From: Paenibacillus sp. YYML68
GTDB lineage: Bacteria; Bacillota; Bacilli; Paenibacillales; NBRC-103111
Reading direction: 5' to 3'
DNA length: 64,000 nt
NCBI RefSeq assembly: GCF_027923405.1
Contig: NZ_BQYI01000001.1
Coordinates: forward strand, 3,760,501-3,824,500
The translations under genes and the position numbers were made by a program. Below the pieces are notes generated by a model, which made no database searches, was not told the DNA's origin, and worked only from the letters and a program-made list of their open reading frames with translations. Positions 43,660-52,794 of the stretch are shown here, in pieces; within the stretch, counting starts at the first letter, position 1; every line of letters begins with the position of its first letter.

Positions 43660-44364
43660 CTAATCGCCTTCACGAAAGGCTACGCGACCGATCGCTAGCC
43701 GGTCACCTCTTACCTCGTACTCAGCCACTACCGTTCCCATGAAAGTGCCTGGCGATACTTGAGCGGAGAGCTCAACAACGATGCTTTGACCTTGCACACG
43801 ATACGTGGTGATATTACCGATCACGACATCTTCAAACCATTGCCCCGCTTCAGCTTTGCTGTATGACTTGGTGTACGTGTGGTTGTCAACGGTTACGGAG
43901 TAGGTGTGCTTGTCGCCAGCTATGGCATGACTGGTTCGGATATGCGACTTCACAGCGTCCGTCGGATTGTCGACATCGAGCTCGGTGAAGTCCTTGTTCA
44001 GCACATGGAGCTCTGCTTGCCGAACTCCTGTACCATACGCAGTCGTAAGGATAATAAGAACTTCAGATTCAGCATCCGCATCGACGTTCGCTAACCGTAC
44101 TTCCGGGTAGTAAGTCGGGTTCGAGACGTTGCTCCACGGGAACGACCTTTCTTGCTCTCCGATCTGAACGGTTAAGCCTTGAAGCATGTCGCCGGTAACG
44201 CTTGTATTTGCCTTGACACGTACGGATTGGTCCTGGCTCTGCGCGATGACCTCCGTCTGCGCATGGCTTGCTTCATGCTGCTTGGTTACGGCTTGATCGT
44301 TATGTCCTGAGCAGCCTGCGGTCAGCACCGCCAGCAGCACGAGCACTCCCATATACCTCTTCAT
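43660..44364 (-). CDS. putative lipoprotein
   Basis: A 234-residue exported lipoprotein: lipobox VLTAGC near residue 18-20, then a Gln/His/Ser-rich linker and a beta-rich domain (YPEVRLANVDADAESEVLII resembles an integrin/FG-GAP-like repeat: a calcium-style DADAE loop). No known family is assigned. GAGGGA before the ATG at 44364 is better than the ATG five codons upstream. It converges with the wall hydrolase. Confidence 0.7.
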   Translation of the reverse strand: MKRYMGVLVLLAVLTAGCSGHNDQAVTKQHEASHAQTEVIAQSQDQSVRVKANTSVTGDMLQGLTVQIGEQERSFPWSNVSNPTYYPEVRLANVDADAESEVLIILTTAYGTGVRQAELHVLNKDFTELDVDNPTDAVKSHIRTSHAIAGDKHTYSVTVDNHTYTKSYSKAEAGQWFEDVVIGNITTYRVQGQSIVVELSAQVSPGTFMGTVVAEYEVRGDRLAIGRVAFREGD

Positions 44365-44440
44365 CACTTGATCCCTCATTTCAACTGTATAGTCTACACA
44401 TGAGTTAGACTACTTCAGCCTGAGATAAGTTCATGAGCCG

Positions 44441-45511
44441 CTACACCGGCCTTCTGTGCACATAGTATTGAAACACGTGCTGCAGGATCACCTTCATGAC
44501 CGCGAAGAACGGCACTGCGAGGATCAAGCCGACGATACCCGCCACCTCGCCACCGACCAGCAAGGCGAAAATAATGAACAGCGGGTGCATCTTCAGCGAC
44601 CGACCGACGACCTGCGGCGAAATGACGTTGCCCTCTAGTATTTGACACGCTGTGTTGACGACGATGACGAGCAGCACCATCTTCAGCGAAATCGTCGATG
44701 CCACGACGAGCGCCGGCGCCGCGCCGAGGAACGGTCCTAAGTACGGCACGATGTTGAATACGGCGACGACGCTCGCCAGCAGCAGCGCATACGGGATGCC
44801 GATCAGCCAATATCCGATGTAGGCGAGCAAGCCGATGATCAGACAGACGATGAACTGACCGCGTATGTAGTTGCCGAGCGCCGTATCGATGTCCATCAGC
44901 GTCGAGACGATCTCTTTGCGGTGCTTCTTCGGGACGACGGCCAGCGTCATTTTCTCCATCAGCTGGAAATCCTTAAGCATATAGAAGGCGACGAACGGGA
45001 TGATGAAGATGGTGAACACGGTATCGATCACTCCGCCGATGCCGTTCACATATTCCGAGATCGCAAGCGAGATGCCATCCTCCAGCTTGGCCAGCGACTG
45101 ATTGAGACCGATGCGCACGCTGTCGGGTAGAAATTGAACGCCGTTCAAATTGTCAACAAGACTCTGAGCCTTGAATGAAACGTCAGGCATATGCTCGTTG
45201 AGCTCGGTCAGCTGCTTCATAAACAGCGGAATGACGTTCATGAGCACGACCGTAACCGAAATGATGAACAGCGCGTAGATCAGCAAAACCGCGACCGTCC
45301 GAGGCACCTTCCGCGCCCCCAGCAGCGAGACGACCGGATTAAGCACGTACGAAATAATGAGGGCAATGATGAATGGAGTTAATATTTCGCGGAGAAATAC
45401 ATATACACCCGTCAGCATCGGCCTTAGCTGCATCAAGACATACAAGATGACGAGTCCGATTAGGGTGTATATCATACCTAGAAGAAAACGGTTATTCGTA
45501 AGCCGATCCAT
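44441..45511 (-). CDS. AI-2E family transporter (YrrI-like)
   Basis: A 356-residue polytopic protein of the AI-2E/PerM family (PF01594). Visible features are LTPFIIALIISYVLNPVV in the N-terminal helices, a soluble loop (about 90-145), and GQFIVCLIIGLLAYIGYWLI, then YLGPFLGAAPALVV, with EGNVISPQVVGRSLKMHPL near the end. In B. subtilis yrrI lies next to alaS, so this is probably its orthologue displaced by insertions. GAGGAGGGA marks the ATG at 45511; the frame stays open 33 codons upstream. The transported solute is unknown. Confidence 0.88.
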   Translation of the reverse strand: MDRLTNNRFLLGMIYTLIGLVILYVLMQLRPMLTGVYVFLREILTPFIIALIISYVLNPVVSLLGARKVPRTVAVLLIYALFIISVTVVLMNVIPLFMKQLTELNEHMPDVSFKAQSLVDNLNGVQFLPDSVRIGLNQSLAKLEDGISLAISEYVNGIGGVIDTVFTIFIIPFVAFYMLKDFQLMEKMTLAVVPKKHRKEIVSTLMDIDTALGNYIRGQFIVCLIIGLLAYIGYWLIGIPYALLLASVVAVFNIVPYLGPFLGAAPALVVASTISLKMVLLVIVVNTACQILEGNVISPQVVGRSLKMHPLFIIFALLVGGEVAGIVGLILAVPFFAVMKVILQHVFQYYVHRRPV

Positions 45512-45637
45512 CGTGTCCCTCCTCTTACACAGGCTATGCCAAGGGTCGCATGTACTGGTTACAGTATATGTACAACCCTTGCATTTTAACCCATGCCCGG
45601 CGTAGATCACGACTTCACACTTGTAGCACTTATAACA

Positions 45638-46018
45638 TCAAGACTCTGCATCCTTCGCCCGCTTCGGCTTCACGACCTTGCCCAGATCGTCCCGCACACT
45701 CTTCTCCCACAGCGGTACGCCTGTCCGGTAAGCAGCACGTCCGACGAGATGCCCAGCCACTGGCGCTGTAATGAACACGAACACAACACCGAGCAGCAGT
45801 CTTACACTAGCCGTATCCTCGAATATGAGGAAATACAGGAACGCTCCGAGCAAGATCGCCAGCACGCCAAGCGTCGAGCTCTTCGTCGCAGCATGCGAGC
45901 GCAGGTATACGTCAGGCAAGCGGATGAGGCCGAAGGCGCTCACAAGACTGAGCAACGCGCCTAGCAGCACGAGAACAGCAATGACCGCCTCAGCGACCGT
46001 TGTCAGCATCGGATTCAT
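45638..46018 (-). CDS. mrpG: Na+/H+ antiporter subunit MrpG
   Basis: A 126-residue subunit of the hetero-oligomeric Mrp cation/proton antiporter, with three membrane helices and the MnhG/PhaG motif FGLIRLPDVYLRSHAATKSS. It is the last gene of mrpABCDEFG and overlaps mrpF by 29 bp. Confidence 0.95.
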   Translation of the reverse strand: MNPMLTTVAEAVIAVLVLLGALLSLVSAFGLIRLPDVYLRSHAATKSSTLGVLAILLGAFLYFLIFEDTASVRLLLGVVFVFITAPVAGHLVGRAAYRTGVPLWEKSVRDDLGKVVKPKRAKDAES

Positions 46019-46286
46019 GCTCGATCACCACACCTTTTTCTAAATATTTGGAAAAAGCGACTGTACCTAGAAACGCCAGCACGCCGATGAGCAATATGAT
46101 CTCGAGATACGCCTGTGTTCGCAGCATAATCGATAGAATCGCAATGATGCCGATCAGGAAGATACCGACAAGGTCCAGCGCAATGATACGATCCGGCATG
46201 GAGGGTCCCTTCAGCACCCGATATAGTGCTCCTACTATGGACAGCGACAATATGGCAAGTGCCGTCATGTAGACTACCGTCATCAT
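45990..46286 (-). CDS. mrpF: Na+/H+ antiporter subunit MrpF
   Basis: A 98-residue protein with three membrane helices and the family motif GPSMPDRIIALDLVG. It overlaps mrpE by 4 bp and mrpG by 29 bp. In B. subtilis MrpF is also linked to bile-salt efflux. Confidence 0.95.
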   Translation of the reverse strand: MMTVVYMTALAILSLSIVGALYRVLKGPSMPDRIIALDLVGIFLIGIIAILSIMLRTQAYLEIILLIGVLAFLGTVAFSKYLEKGVVIEHESDADNGR

Positions 46287-46762
46287 CCCCGCGTCACCTC
46301 CATGATCGCCTTCTCAAAGCTGTTCTTAATCTGCTCCGCCAGCTGCTCCGCATCCTCAATATCGATCGCGTGAATGTAGAGCGTGCGCTGGTCTGGCGAC
46401 ACCTCCAGTGTCAAGGTACCCGGCGTCAGTGTGATCAGGCAGGAGAGAATCGTAATCTCTCCATCCGAATCGAGCACCGTCGGAATCGCCACGATTCCGG
46501 GCCGTACGTTCAGCCGCGGCTTCACAATATGCGCAATGACAGAGATGTTGGACAGGACGAGCTCCTTCACGAACAGAACGAGCAGCCTCCAGATCGCTCC
46601 CACCTTCTTCGTATAGAACGGTCCAGCGAAAAATCTTCTTAGCATGTATAAAAACGCAAGTCCGATCACATAACCCACGACGAAGCTAACGAAGCTGCCC
46701 CCGTCCTGCAGCAGCATCCATACGAGCGCGATCAGTACATTCAGTACAACCTGAAATGCCAT
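46283..46762 (-). CDS. mrpE: Na+/H+ antiporter subunit MrpE
   Basis: A 159-residue subunit with N-terminal membrane helices and a cytoplasmic tail: VLSNISVIAHIVKPRLNVRPGIV and LITLTPGTLTLEVSPD are the MnhE signatures (each shortened here). It starts 3 bp after mrpD. Confidence 0.95.
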   Translation of the reverse strand: MAFQVVLNVLIALVWMLLQDGGSFVSFVVGYVIGLAFLYMLRRFFAGPFYTKKVGAIWRLLVLFVKELVLSNISVIAHIVKPRLNVRPGIVAIPTVLDSDGEITILSCLITLTPGTLTLEVSPDQRTLYIHAIDIEDAEQLAEQIKNSFEKAIMEVTRG

Positions 46763-46765
46763 CGG

Positions 46766-48262
46766 CTATTCCCCCCTTAGCACCGCTTGAATATATTGCT
46801 GCGGCTCCAGCAGCACTTCAGCGGCCTGATTGACATACGGGAACACCCATTCGGCACCAAGTCCAAGCAGCACGACGAGTGCTAGCAGCGCTGCTGACGG
46901 CGCGAGCAGACGCGAGTCCAGCTTATTAGCGGAGGCTGGAGCGCCAGCCTCGCTCTGCGCAGGCTTGCCCCAGAACGCATGCATGAACAGCGTCATCATG
47001 GAGTAAAGCACCAGCAAGCTGGAAGCAAGCGAGATCGCGGTCACCACGTAATGTCCGCCCTCAAGACCACCCTGCACGATCAGCAGCTTCCCGACGAAGC
47101 CGCTGAGCGGCGGCACGCCGACGATCGCCATCGCTGCGGCGAACAGCATCCACCCGAGTACAGGCGCTTGCTTGATCAGCCCGCCCATCTGCTTCAATCG
47201 GTCTGTCCCGGCCAGCGCAACGAGCGAGCCGCCGAGCAGGAAGAGCAGCGCCTTCGCGATCATGTCATGGACTAAGTAGAACACGACGCCCTGCAGCGCC
47301 GCTTCGTTGGCGACCGACAGTCCGAAGCAGATGAAGCCGACCGACACGACGATGTTATAGATCAGGATACGTCCTACGTCGCGGTACGCCACCGCCCCGA
47401 TGACGCCGAGCACCATCGTCGCAGCTGCCATCCAGCTGATCAGCGAATGCGTCGTCTCCGGCTGATGGTAGAAGATGAGCGTGAATATTCGAATGATCGC
47501 GTAGACGCCGACCTTCGTCAGCAAGCCGCCGAACAGCGCCGTAATCGCCGCGGGCGGCGTCCGGTAGGAGCCAGGCAGCCAGAAGAACAGCAGCAGTCCG
47601 GCCTTCAGCCCGAACACGATCAGGAACAGAATCGACAGCAGCGTCAATATGCCGCCCTGCCCGTCCTGTGCGACCCGCTCCGCCAGATGCGCCATATTCA
47701 ACGTTCCGGTGACGGCATATAAGTACGCCACCGAGGCGACGAACAGCGCTGACGATAAGATGTTGACCAGCATATATTTCAGCGATTCCCGCAGCTGCTC
47801 CTTGCGGCCCCCAAGCGTTATGAGTGCATAGGAGGAAATCAGCATCACCTCGAAGCAGACGAACAGATTGAAGATGTCCCCAGTTAAGAAGGAGCCGATG
47901 ACACCGACAAGCAGAAACTGTGTAAACGTATAAAAGTAATGGTTCTCCTTCGCCTCTCCGATGCTGTGGAACGCGTAGAACGAGCACGCTGCCCCAATAA
48001 TCGTTGTCGTCAGCACGAGCAGCGCGGCAAACATATCGGCAACGAAGACGATGCCGAACGGCGGCTCCCAGCCGCTCATATGAAGCGTCTGTATCCCATC
48101 GTGCCTGACGCTGTACACGAGATAAGCTGCCGCAGCGATATTGGCCAGCACACTTGCGCCTGTAATTGCACGCTGCGTCTCGCGACGGTTGAAGAAGATA
48201 AGAACAATACCGGTAAGCAAAGGTATGAACAGCGGAGCTACAACCCAATTATTCATCATCAC
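46766..48262 (-). CDS. mrpD: Na+/H+ antiporter subunit MrpD
   Basis: A 498-residue homologue of the proton-pumping subunits of complex I (NuoN type), with about 14 membrane helices. It shows FVCFEVMLISSYALI with the conserved helix-5 glutamate, and LKAGLLLFFWLPGSY with the conserved lysine region. With MrpA it forms the ion path. It starts with three successive ATG codons and overlaps mrpC by 14 bp. Confidence 0.96.
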   Translation of the reverse strand: MMMNNWVVAPLFIPLLTGIVLIFFNRRETQRAITGASVLANIAAAAYLVYSVRHDGIQTLHMSGWEPPFGIVFVADMFAALLVLTTTIIGAACSFYAFHSIGEAKENHYFYTFTQFLLVGVIGSFLTGDIFNLFVCFEVMLISSYALITLGGRKEQLRESLKYMLVNILSSALFVASVAYLYAVTGTLNMAHLAERVAQDGQGGILTLLSILFLIVFGLKAGLLLFFWLPGSYRTPPAAITALFGGLLTKVGVYAIIRIFTLIFYHQPETTHSLISWMAAATMVLGVIGAVAYRDVGRILIYNIVVSVGFICFGLSVANEAALQGVVFYLVHDMIAKALLFLLGGSLVALAGTDRLKQMGGLIKQAPVLGWMLFAAAMAIVGVPPLSGFVGKLLIVQGGLEGGHYVVTAISLASSLLVLYSMMTLFMHAFWGKPAQSEAGAPASANKLDSRLLAPSAALLALVVLLGLGAEWVFPYVNQAAEVLLEPQQYIQAVLRGE

Positions 48263-48587
48263 GTCCCCTTAATTGCTCCATATCGTCCGTTCCGAGCTCC
48301 TGGTAAGCCCGATAGGCGAGCACGAAGAACAGCGACGTCACCCCGAAGCTAATGACGATCGATGTCAAGATGAGCGCTTGCGGCAGCGGGTCCGTATAGG
48401 TGCTCGCGCTCTCTCCGAGCAGCGGCGGGGCCCCTGTCTTCAGCCTCGACATCGTCAGCAGCAGCAGATGCACGCCATGGCTGATCAAGGCCGTGCCCAG
48501 TATGATGCGGAGCAAGCTGCGCGTTAATATTAAATACGTGCCAACAGTAAACAGCACGCCGATTGAAACGGACATCCATATTTCCAT
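48249..48587 (-). CDS. mrpC: Na+/H+ antiporter subunit MrpC
   Basis: A 112-residue NuoK-like subunit with three membrane helices: GTYLILTRSLLRIILG, then LISHGVHLLLL, and DPLPQALILTSIVISFGVTS. It overlaps mrpD by 14 bp and lies 3 bp after mrpB. Confidence 0.96.
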   Translation of the reverse strand: MEIWMSVSIGVLFTVGTYLILTRSLLRIILGTALISHGVHLLLLTMSRLKTGAPPLLGESASTYTDPLPQALILTSIVISFGVTSLFFVLAYRAYQELGTDDMEQLRGRDDE

Positions 48588-48590
48588 CGC

Positions 48591-49013
48591 TTATCGATCC
48601 TCCCCGATAGACAAGATGATCGTCATCGTCACACCGACGACCCCGAGGTACACACCGAGGTCGAACAGCACCGCTGTCGCGAGCTCGGTCTTGCCGAGCA
48701 GCGGCAGCTGGAAATAGCCGAATGCGTGACTGAGGAACGGCACCCCGAGCAGGAAGGATCCTGCGCCTGTCAGCGCCGCGATGAGCAGCCCAAGCGCCGT
48801 AACGATGCGGAAGTTGAACGGGACCGCCTTGCGCACCGTCTCGATGCCGAACGCGAGCGCGAGCAGCACGAGCGCGGAGGCGGTCACAAGACCGCCGATG
48901 AAGCCGCCTCCGGGATGGTTGTGCCCGGCGAAGAAGAGCGAGGCCGACACGGTCAAGATGATGAATACGAGCACCTTGGCCGCCGTTCGCAGGATGACAT
49001 CATTGGCCCTCAT
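48591..49013 (-). CDS. mrpB: Na+/H+ antiporter subunit MrpB
   Basis: A 140-residue subunit with four membrane helices and the MnhB motif GHNHPGGGFIGGLVTASALV. It overlaps the end of mrpA by 14 bp, as is usual for this operon. Confidence 0.96.
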   Translation of the reverse strand: MRANDVILRTAAKVLVFIILTVSASLFFAGHNHPGGGFIGGLVTASALVLLALAFGIETVRKAVPFNFRIVTALGLLIAALTGAGSFLLGVPFLSHAFGYFQLPLLGKTELATAVLFDLGVYLGVVGVTMTIILSIGEDR

Positions 49014-51417
49014 CCGTTTTCCCCCTTCCTAGACGCAGCTTGATCAGCGCATAGATGCCGAGCGAGGCGATGCCGAGCACCATAATTTCCAGCAATGTAT
49101 CGAAGCCGCGGAAGTCAACGAGAATGACGTTGACGATATTTTTGCCGCCCGCCAAATTGTAGCTTTCCTTCACGTAATAATCAGCGATGCTCTCGAACTT
49201 CCGCTCACTGCCTGCTGACAGTGCAATCAGCGTCACAATGACTCCTACTCCGATCGAAATGATCAGATTCGTCGCACGAAAGCGGATCGAGGACAGCTCC
49301 TTCTTCAGCCTCGGCAGATGGTAGAAGCAGAGCAGGAACAGCGCCACCGACACCGTCTCCACGATCAGTTGTGTCAGCGCCAAGTCCGGCGCGCGGAAGA
49401 TGACGAAGAACAGCGTCACGATATAGCCGACCGCACCGACCAGAATAATCATCGCCAGTCTGGATTGAACGAAGGGCACTGCGAGCGCAGCCAGCAGCAT
49501 GACCGCCATCAATACACCCTCGAATATCGAGATCGGGGCATACACCGTATCGCTCCAGTCCCACACCCCCGCCTTGTACCACTGATAGCCGAGTACAACG
49601 ATGAAGAACACGAATATGTAGACGAGGTAGTCCCGTATGGAGCCCGTCATATACAGGTTGGTTAGTCGCTTGGAGAACCGCTCAAGGCCGACCAGAGCGC
49701 CGTCATACAACGCGTTCAGCGTCAGACGCTTAGGCATCGCATCGTACAGACGCTCCCACCGCTTCATCGTCATATATAGCAGTGTACCGACCGCAATGAC
49801 GCCGATCGTCATGAAGATCTCGGTCGTCCAGCCGTGCCAGAACGTAATATGGACGAGATATTGATCGCCAGAGGCGAGCAGCGAAGGAGCGATGGATGCC
49901 ATCGCCGGCTCGATGAGCGAATACGACAGCAGATCCGGGAACAGTCCGAACACGATGACAAGCGTTGCGAGCACGGCCGGCGGCAGCAGCATACCGAGCG
50001 GCGCCTCGTGCGGCTTCTTGTCAAGCTGCTCAGGCTTGAACTTGCCTGTGAACGTACGGAACACGAACAGCATGCAATACACGAAGGTGAACACGCTCGC
50101 CACCCACGCCAGCACCGGAAGCAGCTGCCCCCACGTTTGCATGTTAAACATATCCATCATCGAAGCGTTCAATACGCTGGTGAAGAACATTTCCTTACTT
50201 AGAAATCCGTTGAACGGCGGCAGTCCCGCCATCGAGAACGCTCCAATGACAGCGAACGTAAACGTAATCGGCATCAGCGAAGCGAGACCGCCCAGCTTGC
50301 GAATGTCACGCGTGCCTGTCTCGTGATCAATAATGCCGACGACCATGAACAAGGCGCCCTTGAACGTCGCATGGTTAATCAGGTGGAACACCGCGGCTGT
50401 AATTGCGAGCACATACAGCTTGGAATCTTGGCCTTGACCTGTATACAGCGCCGCTGAGCCAAGACCGAGCAGCGACATAATGAGTCCGAGCTGGCTCACT
50501 GTAGAGAAGGCGAGAATGCTCTTCAGGTCCGTCTGCTTCACCGCCGAGAATGAGCCCCAGAACAGCGTCGCCATGCCGAACGCCGACACGAGCCAGAACC
50601 ATTCAGCCGCCCCGCCGAACAGCGGAGTCAATCTCGCCACGAGATAAATACCCGCCTTGACCATCGTTGCGGAATGGAGATACGCGCTGACCGGCGTCGG
50701 CGCCTCCATCGCATCCGGCAGCCAGATGTGGAACGGGAACTGCGCCGACTTCGTGAATGCGCCGAGCAGAATGAGCAGCATCGCCGGCACGAACAGACTG
50801 TGCTGTGCGATGACATCGACCTGACCGATCAGCTCACGCACGCTGAACGTACCGCCCATAACCGAGAGCAGCACGAAGCCCGCCAGCATGGCGAAACCGC
50901 CAAGCACGGTGATCAGCATCGACTTTTGCGCGCCGTAGCGAGATTTCTCCCGCTCATACCAGAATGCGATCAGTAGGAACGAGGATAAGCTCGTCAGCTC
51001 CCAGAAGCCGTACAGCACGATGAGATTATCGGACAGCACGACACCGAGCATCGCCCCCATGAAGAGCAGCAGGTAGACATAGAAGTGTCGCAGCTGCTCC
51101 TTACGCGGGTCGAGGTAATAGATCGAATACAGCAGGACAAGACTGCCTATGCCCGTAATGAGGAGGGCGAAGAGCAGTCCGAGGCCGTCCATGTATACCG
51201 TAAAGTCAATCCCCAGCGACGGAATCCAAGGAAAGCTCGATGATTCGACACGTCCTGCCCGAATGTCTGGCAGCCAAGACACCATATAGGCGAATAAAAG
51301 CACCGGTACCGGCAGGACGAACCAGCCTGTATGGATGCGGGGAGCAAGCTTCCCGAGCAATGGCACGACCACCGCATACAGGAACGGTAATAAAATTGCA
51401 GCATGGAGCAAAGACAC
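49000..51417 (-). CDS. mrpA: Na+/H+ antiporter subunit MrpA
   Basis: The 805-residue large subunit: a NuoL-like N-terminal part (YGFWELTSLSSFLLIAFW with the helix-5 glutamate, and FPFHIWLPDAMEAPTPVSAY) followed by a C-terminal MrpA/B-like region (VYAPISIFEGVLMAVMLLAA and APDLALTQLIVETVSVALFL). The operon gives sodium and alkali tolerance by electrogenic Na+/H+ exchange. It starts with GTG behind AGGAGG. A diverged copy of the hairpin repeat lies immediately upstream. Confidence 0.97.
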   Translation of the reverse strand: MSLLHAAILLPFLYAVVVPLLGKLAPRIHTGWFVLPVPVLLFAYMVSWLPDIRAGRVESSSFPWIPSLGIDFTVYMDGLGLLFALLITGIGSLVLLYSIYYLDPRKEQLRHFYVYLLLFMGAMLGVVLSDNLIVLYGFWELTSLSSFLLIAFWYEREKSRYGAQKSMLITVLGGFAMLAGFVLLSVMGGTFSVRELIGQVDVIAQHSLFVPAMLLILLGAFTKSAQFPFHIWLPDAMEAPTPVSAYLHSATMVKAGIYLVARLTPLFGGAAEWFWLVSAFGMATLFWGSFSAVKQTDLKSILAFSTVSQLGLIMSLLGLGSAALYTGQGQDSKLYVLAITAAVFHLINHATFKGALFMVVGIIDHETGTRDIRKLGGLASLMPITFTFAVIGAFSMAGLPPFNGFLSKEMFFTSVLNASMMDMFNMQTWGQLLPVLAWVASVFTFVYCMLFVFRTFTGKFKPEQLDKKPHEAPLGMLLPPAVLATLVIVFGLFPDLLSYSLIEPAMASIAPSLLASGDQYLVHITFWHGWTTEIFMTIGVIAVGTLLYMTMKRWERLYDAMPKRLTLNALYDGALVGLERFSKRLTNLYMTGSIRDYLVYIFVFFIVVLGYQWYKAGVWDWSDTVYAPISIFEGVLMAVMLLAALAVPFVQSRLAMIILVGAVGYIVTLFFVIFRAPDLALTQLIVETVSVALFLLCFYHLPRLKKELSSIRFRATNLIISIGVGVIVTLIALSAGSERKFESIADYYVKESYNLAGGKNIVNVILVDFRGFDTLLEIMVLGIASLGIYALIKLRLGRGKTDEGQ

Positions 51418-51439
51418 CTGTGATTCCTCCTATCTTGAA

Positions 51440-51480
51440 ATACAGGTTCCGAACGTTTGCGCGGAATCTGCTATGGCGGC
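51440..51480. repeat. hairpin repeat, diverged copy 3
   Basis: ATACAGGTTCCG ... CGGAATCTGCTAT followed by GGCGGCAGC resembles copies 1 and 2 in its outer stem, the AGGTTC element and spacing (35 bp), but the flank is mutated. It lies upstream of the mrpA ribosome binding site, the same setting as copies 1 and 2. Confidence 0.5.
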
Positions 51481-51580
51481 AGCAGGAACGATTTCCCAGC
51501 CACAGCGCATACGTCTGATGATATTTTACCATAATAAAGGCTAAAGCTTATTGTAACACGAAAAGGAGGTAAAATTCGTC

Positions 51581-51802
51581 ATGGCTCAAAAACTCATCGT
51601 CTGCCTCACGCTGTTCGTCGCGCTGCTCGCCTCCAGCTCCTATCTGGAACGACAAGAGAAGCCGCATCACTACAGCAGCGAAGCATTCCGCACGCTCTCG
51701 GACCACTCGGTAAATGGCATGCAAGAAGGAGCAGAGAATCGGTCGGCTCACGCCACCTTCCAGCCAAGAGAGTATGTACGCATCGTGAAGCGTATGTACT
51801 AG
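51581..51802 (+). CDS. small exported protein
   Basis: A 73-residue protein with a hydrophobic N-terminus (LIVCLTLFVALLASSSYL) like a signal peptide or anchor, then a His/Ser/Glu-rich part ending VRIVKRMY. AAGGAGGT precedes the ATG at good spacing. It is divergent from the mrp operon. No family recognised. Confidence 0.6.
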   Translation: MAQKLIVCLTLFVALLASSSYLERQEKPHHYSSEAFRTLSDHSVNGMQEGAENRSAHATFQPREYVRIVKRMY

Positions 51803-51956
51803 AGAGATGAACCATTCGACGCGCTGATCATGCCTGAATATTAAATGTTAGAGCCCAATAGACTTCATACGCATATGCAGCGAGATGGTCGCATAAATTT
51901 TTAATGCGAGCTAGACAGGCACGTCGAGCTGCATCGCGCATGGATGCGAAGGCATG

Positions 51957-52001
51957 AAAAAACACCGCACCCAAATCGGCAAGCCGGCTCAGGACGGTGT
52001 T
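51957..52001 (-). terminator. intrinsic terminator of the zinc-ribbon/PRC-barrel operon
   Basis: Minus-strand AACACCG ... CGGTGTT followed by a run of T, with a large internal arm containing AGCCGGCTT. It lies about 50 bp after the zinc-ribbon gene. Nothing else was found in the gene-free 51803-52048. Confidence 0.7.
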
Positions 52002-52048
52002 CGCAGATCGATGCGGGCCGCTGCTTCGTATGAGCAGCCCCCCCACCT

Positions 52049-52246
52049 TTAATTCGCATGAACTTGCGGCATTTCCTCTTCAAAGAAAAGATCGTCAAGA
52101 GAGCTGAGCGTGCCGTCCTCCTCCACCTGGAAGACCGACATTTTTTCCCCGTTCACGGTCAGTTCGATAAAGCAGCCCCAGCAATAAAACTGGTGCGAGC
52201 CGATTTTGCCGATATCTTTAGAATTACAATTTGGACAACGCATCAT
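52049..52246 (-). CDS. small zinc-ribbon protein
   Basis: A 65-residue protein with two CxxC pairs, MRCPNCNSKDIG and FYCWGCFIE, forming a zinc ribbon, and an acidic C-terminus. TAGGGTGAT precedes tandem ATG codons at 52246 and 52243. It follows the PRC-barrel gene by 10 bp. Function unknown; it could be a nucleic-acid or protein-binding accessory. Confidence 0.75.
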   Translation of the reverse strand: MMRCPNCNSKDIGKIGSHQFYCWGCFIELTVNGEKMSVFQVEEDGTLSSLDDLFFEEEMPQVHAN

Positions 52247-52256
52247 CCGTATCACC

Positions 52257-52778
52257 CTATTCCTGATTTGGTTCGAAGATTTCCTCCAACGACTCGCTCG
52301 CGTGAACGGGAACAATCAAGGCGTCCTCACCGATCTTCACGTATTCCGGCATCGGCAGCCACTTGCGCCCTTCTCTGAGATCTGAGATGAAACCCTCGGT
52401 TAATTCATAGCCTATTACCTGTTTACCCATATCGCCATCCAAATAAACGTCTTCCACACAGCCTAGCTGCTGTCCGTTCACGGTCATCATCGGCATTCCC
52501 TTAACATGATGGCTGCCTCCAACGAGCAGCTTCCAGCCCTTGCACTCGGCAAGCGGCTGCACACAATCGTCACGGTCGACCGTTAACGCATCCTCGCCGA
52601 GCGAGAGCGCATCGTCCGCCCGTATGCAGGTTGCCTCCTGGAACCAGTGCCCTGTCGTCAATACGAACGACTGCACATGCCAGCTCTCGTCTACGACGAT
52701 ATCTTTGATTTCACCGATCTGCTTGCCGGATTGCACGTTCATAACAGGCAGCCCGATTACATCGCGTATTCGCTTCAA
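52257..52778 (-). CDS. PRC-barrel domain protein (YrrD-like)
   Basis: A 173-residue protein with two PRC-barrel units: RIRDVIGLPVMNVQSGKQIG, then GMPMMTVNGQQLGCVEDVYL. In B. subtilis the PRC-barrel protein YrrD lies near mnmA, the same setting as here. The start is taken as TTG at 52778 behind AGGAGAG; the frame is open 19 codons upstream into the cysteine desulfurase gene. Exact role unknown. Confidence 0.8.
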   Translation of the reverse strand: MKRIRDVIGLPVMNVQSGKQIGEIKDIVVDESWHVQSFVLTTGHWFQEATCIRADDALSLGEDALTVDRDDCVQPLAECKGWKLLVGGSHHVKGMPMMTVNGQQLGCVEDVYLDGDMGKQVIGYELTEGFISDLREGRKWLPMPEYVKIGEDALIVPVHASESLEEIFEPNQE

Positions 52779-52794
52779 GGCTCTCTCTCCTACA

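Noticed and set aside
51828-52046. A 72-codon minus frame between the small exported protein and the zinc-ribbon gene
   Set aside because: It covers the terminator hairpin of the zinc-ribbon gene and has no convincing start.
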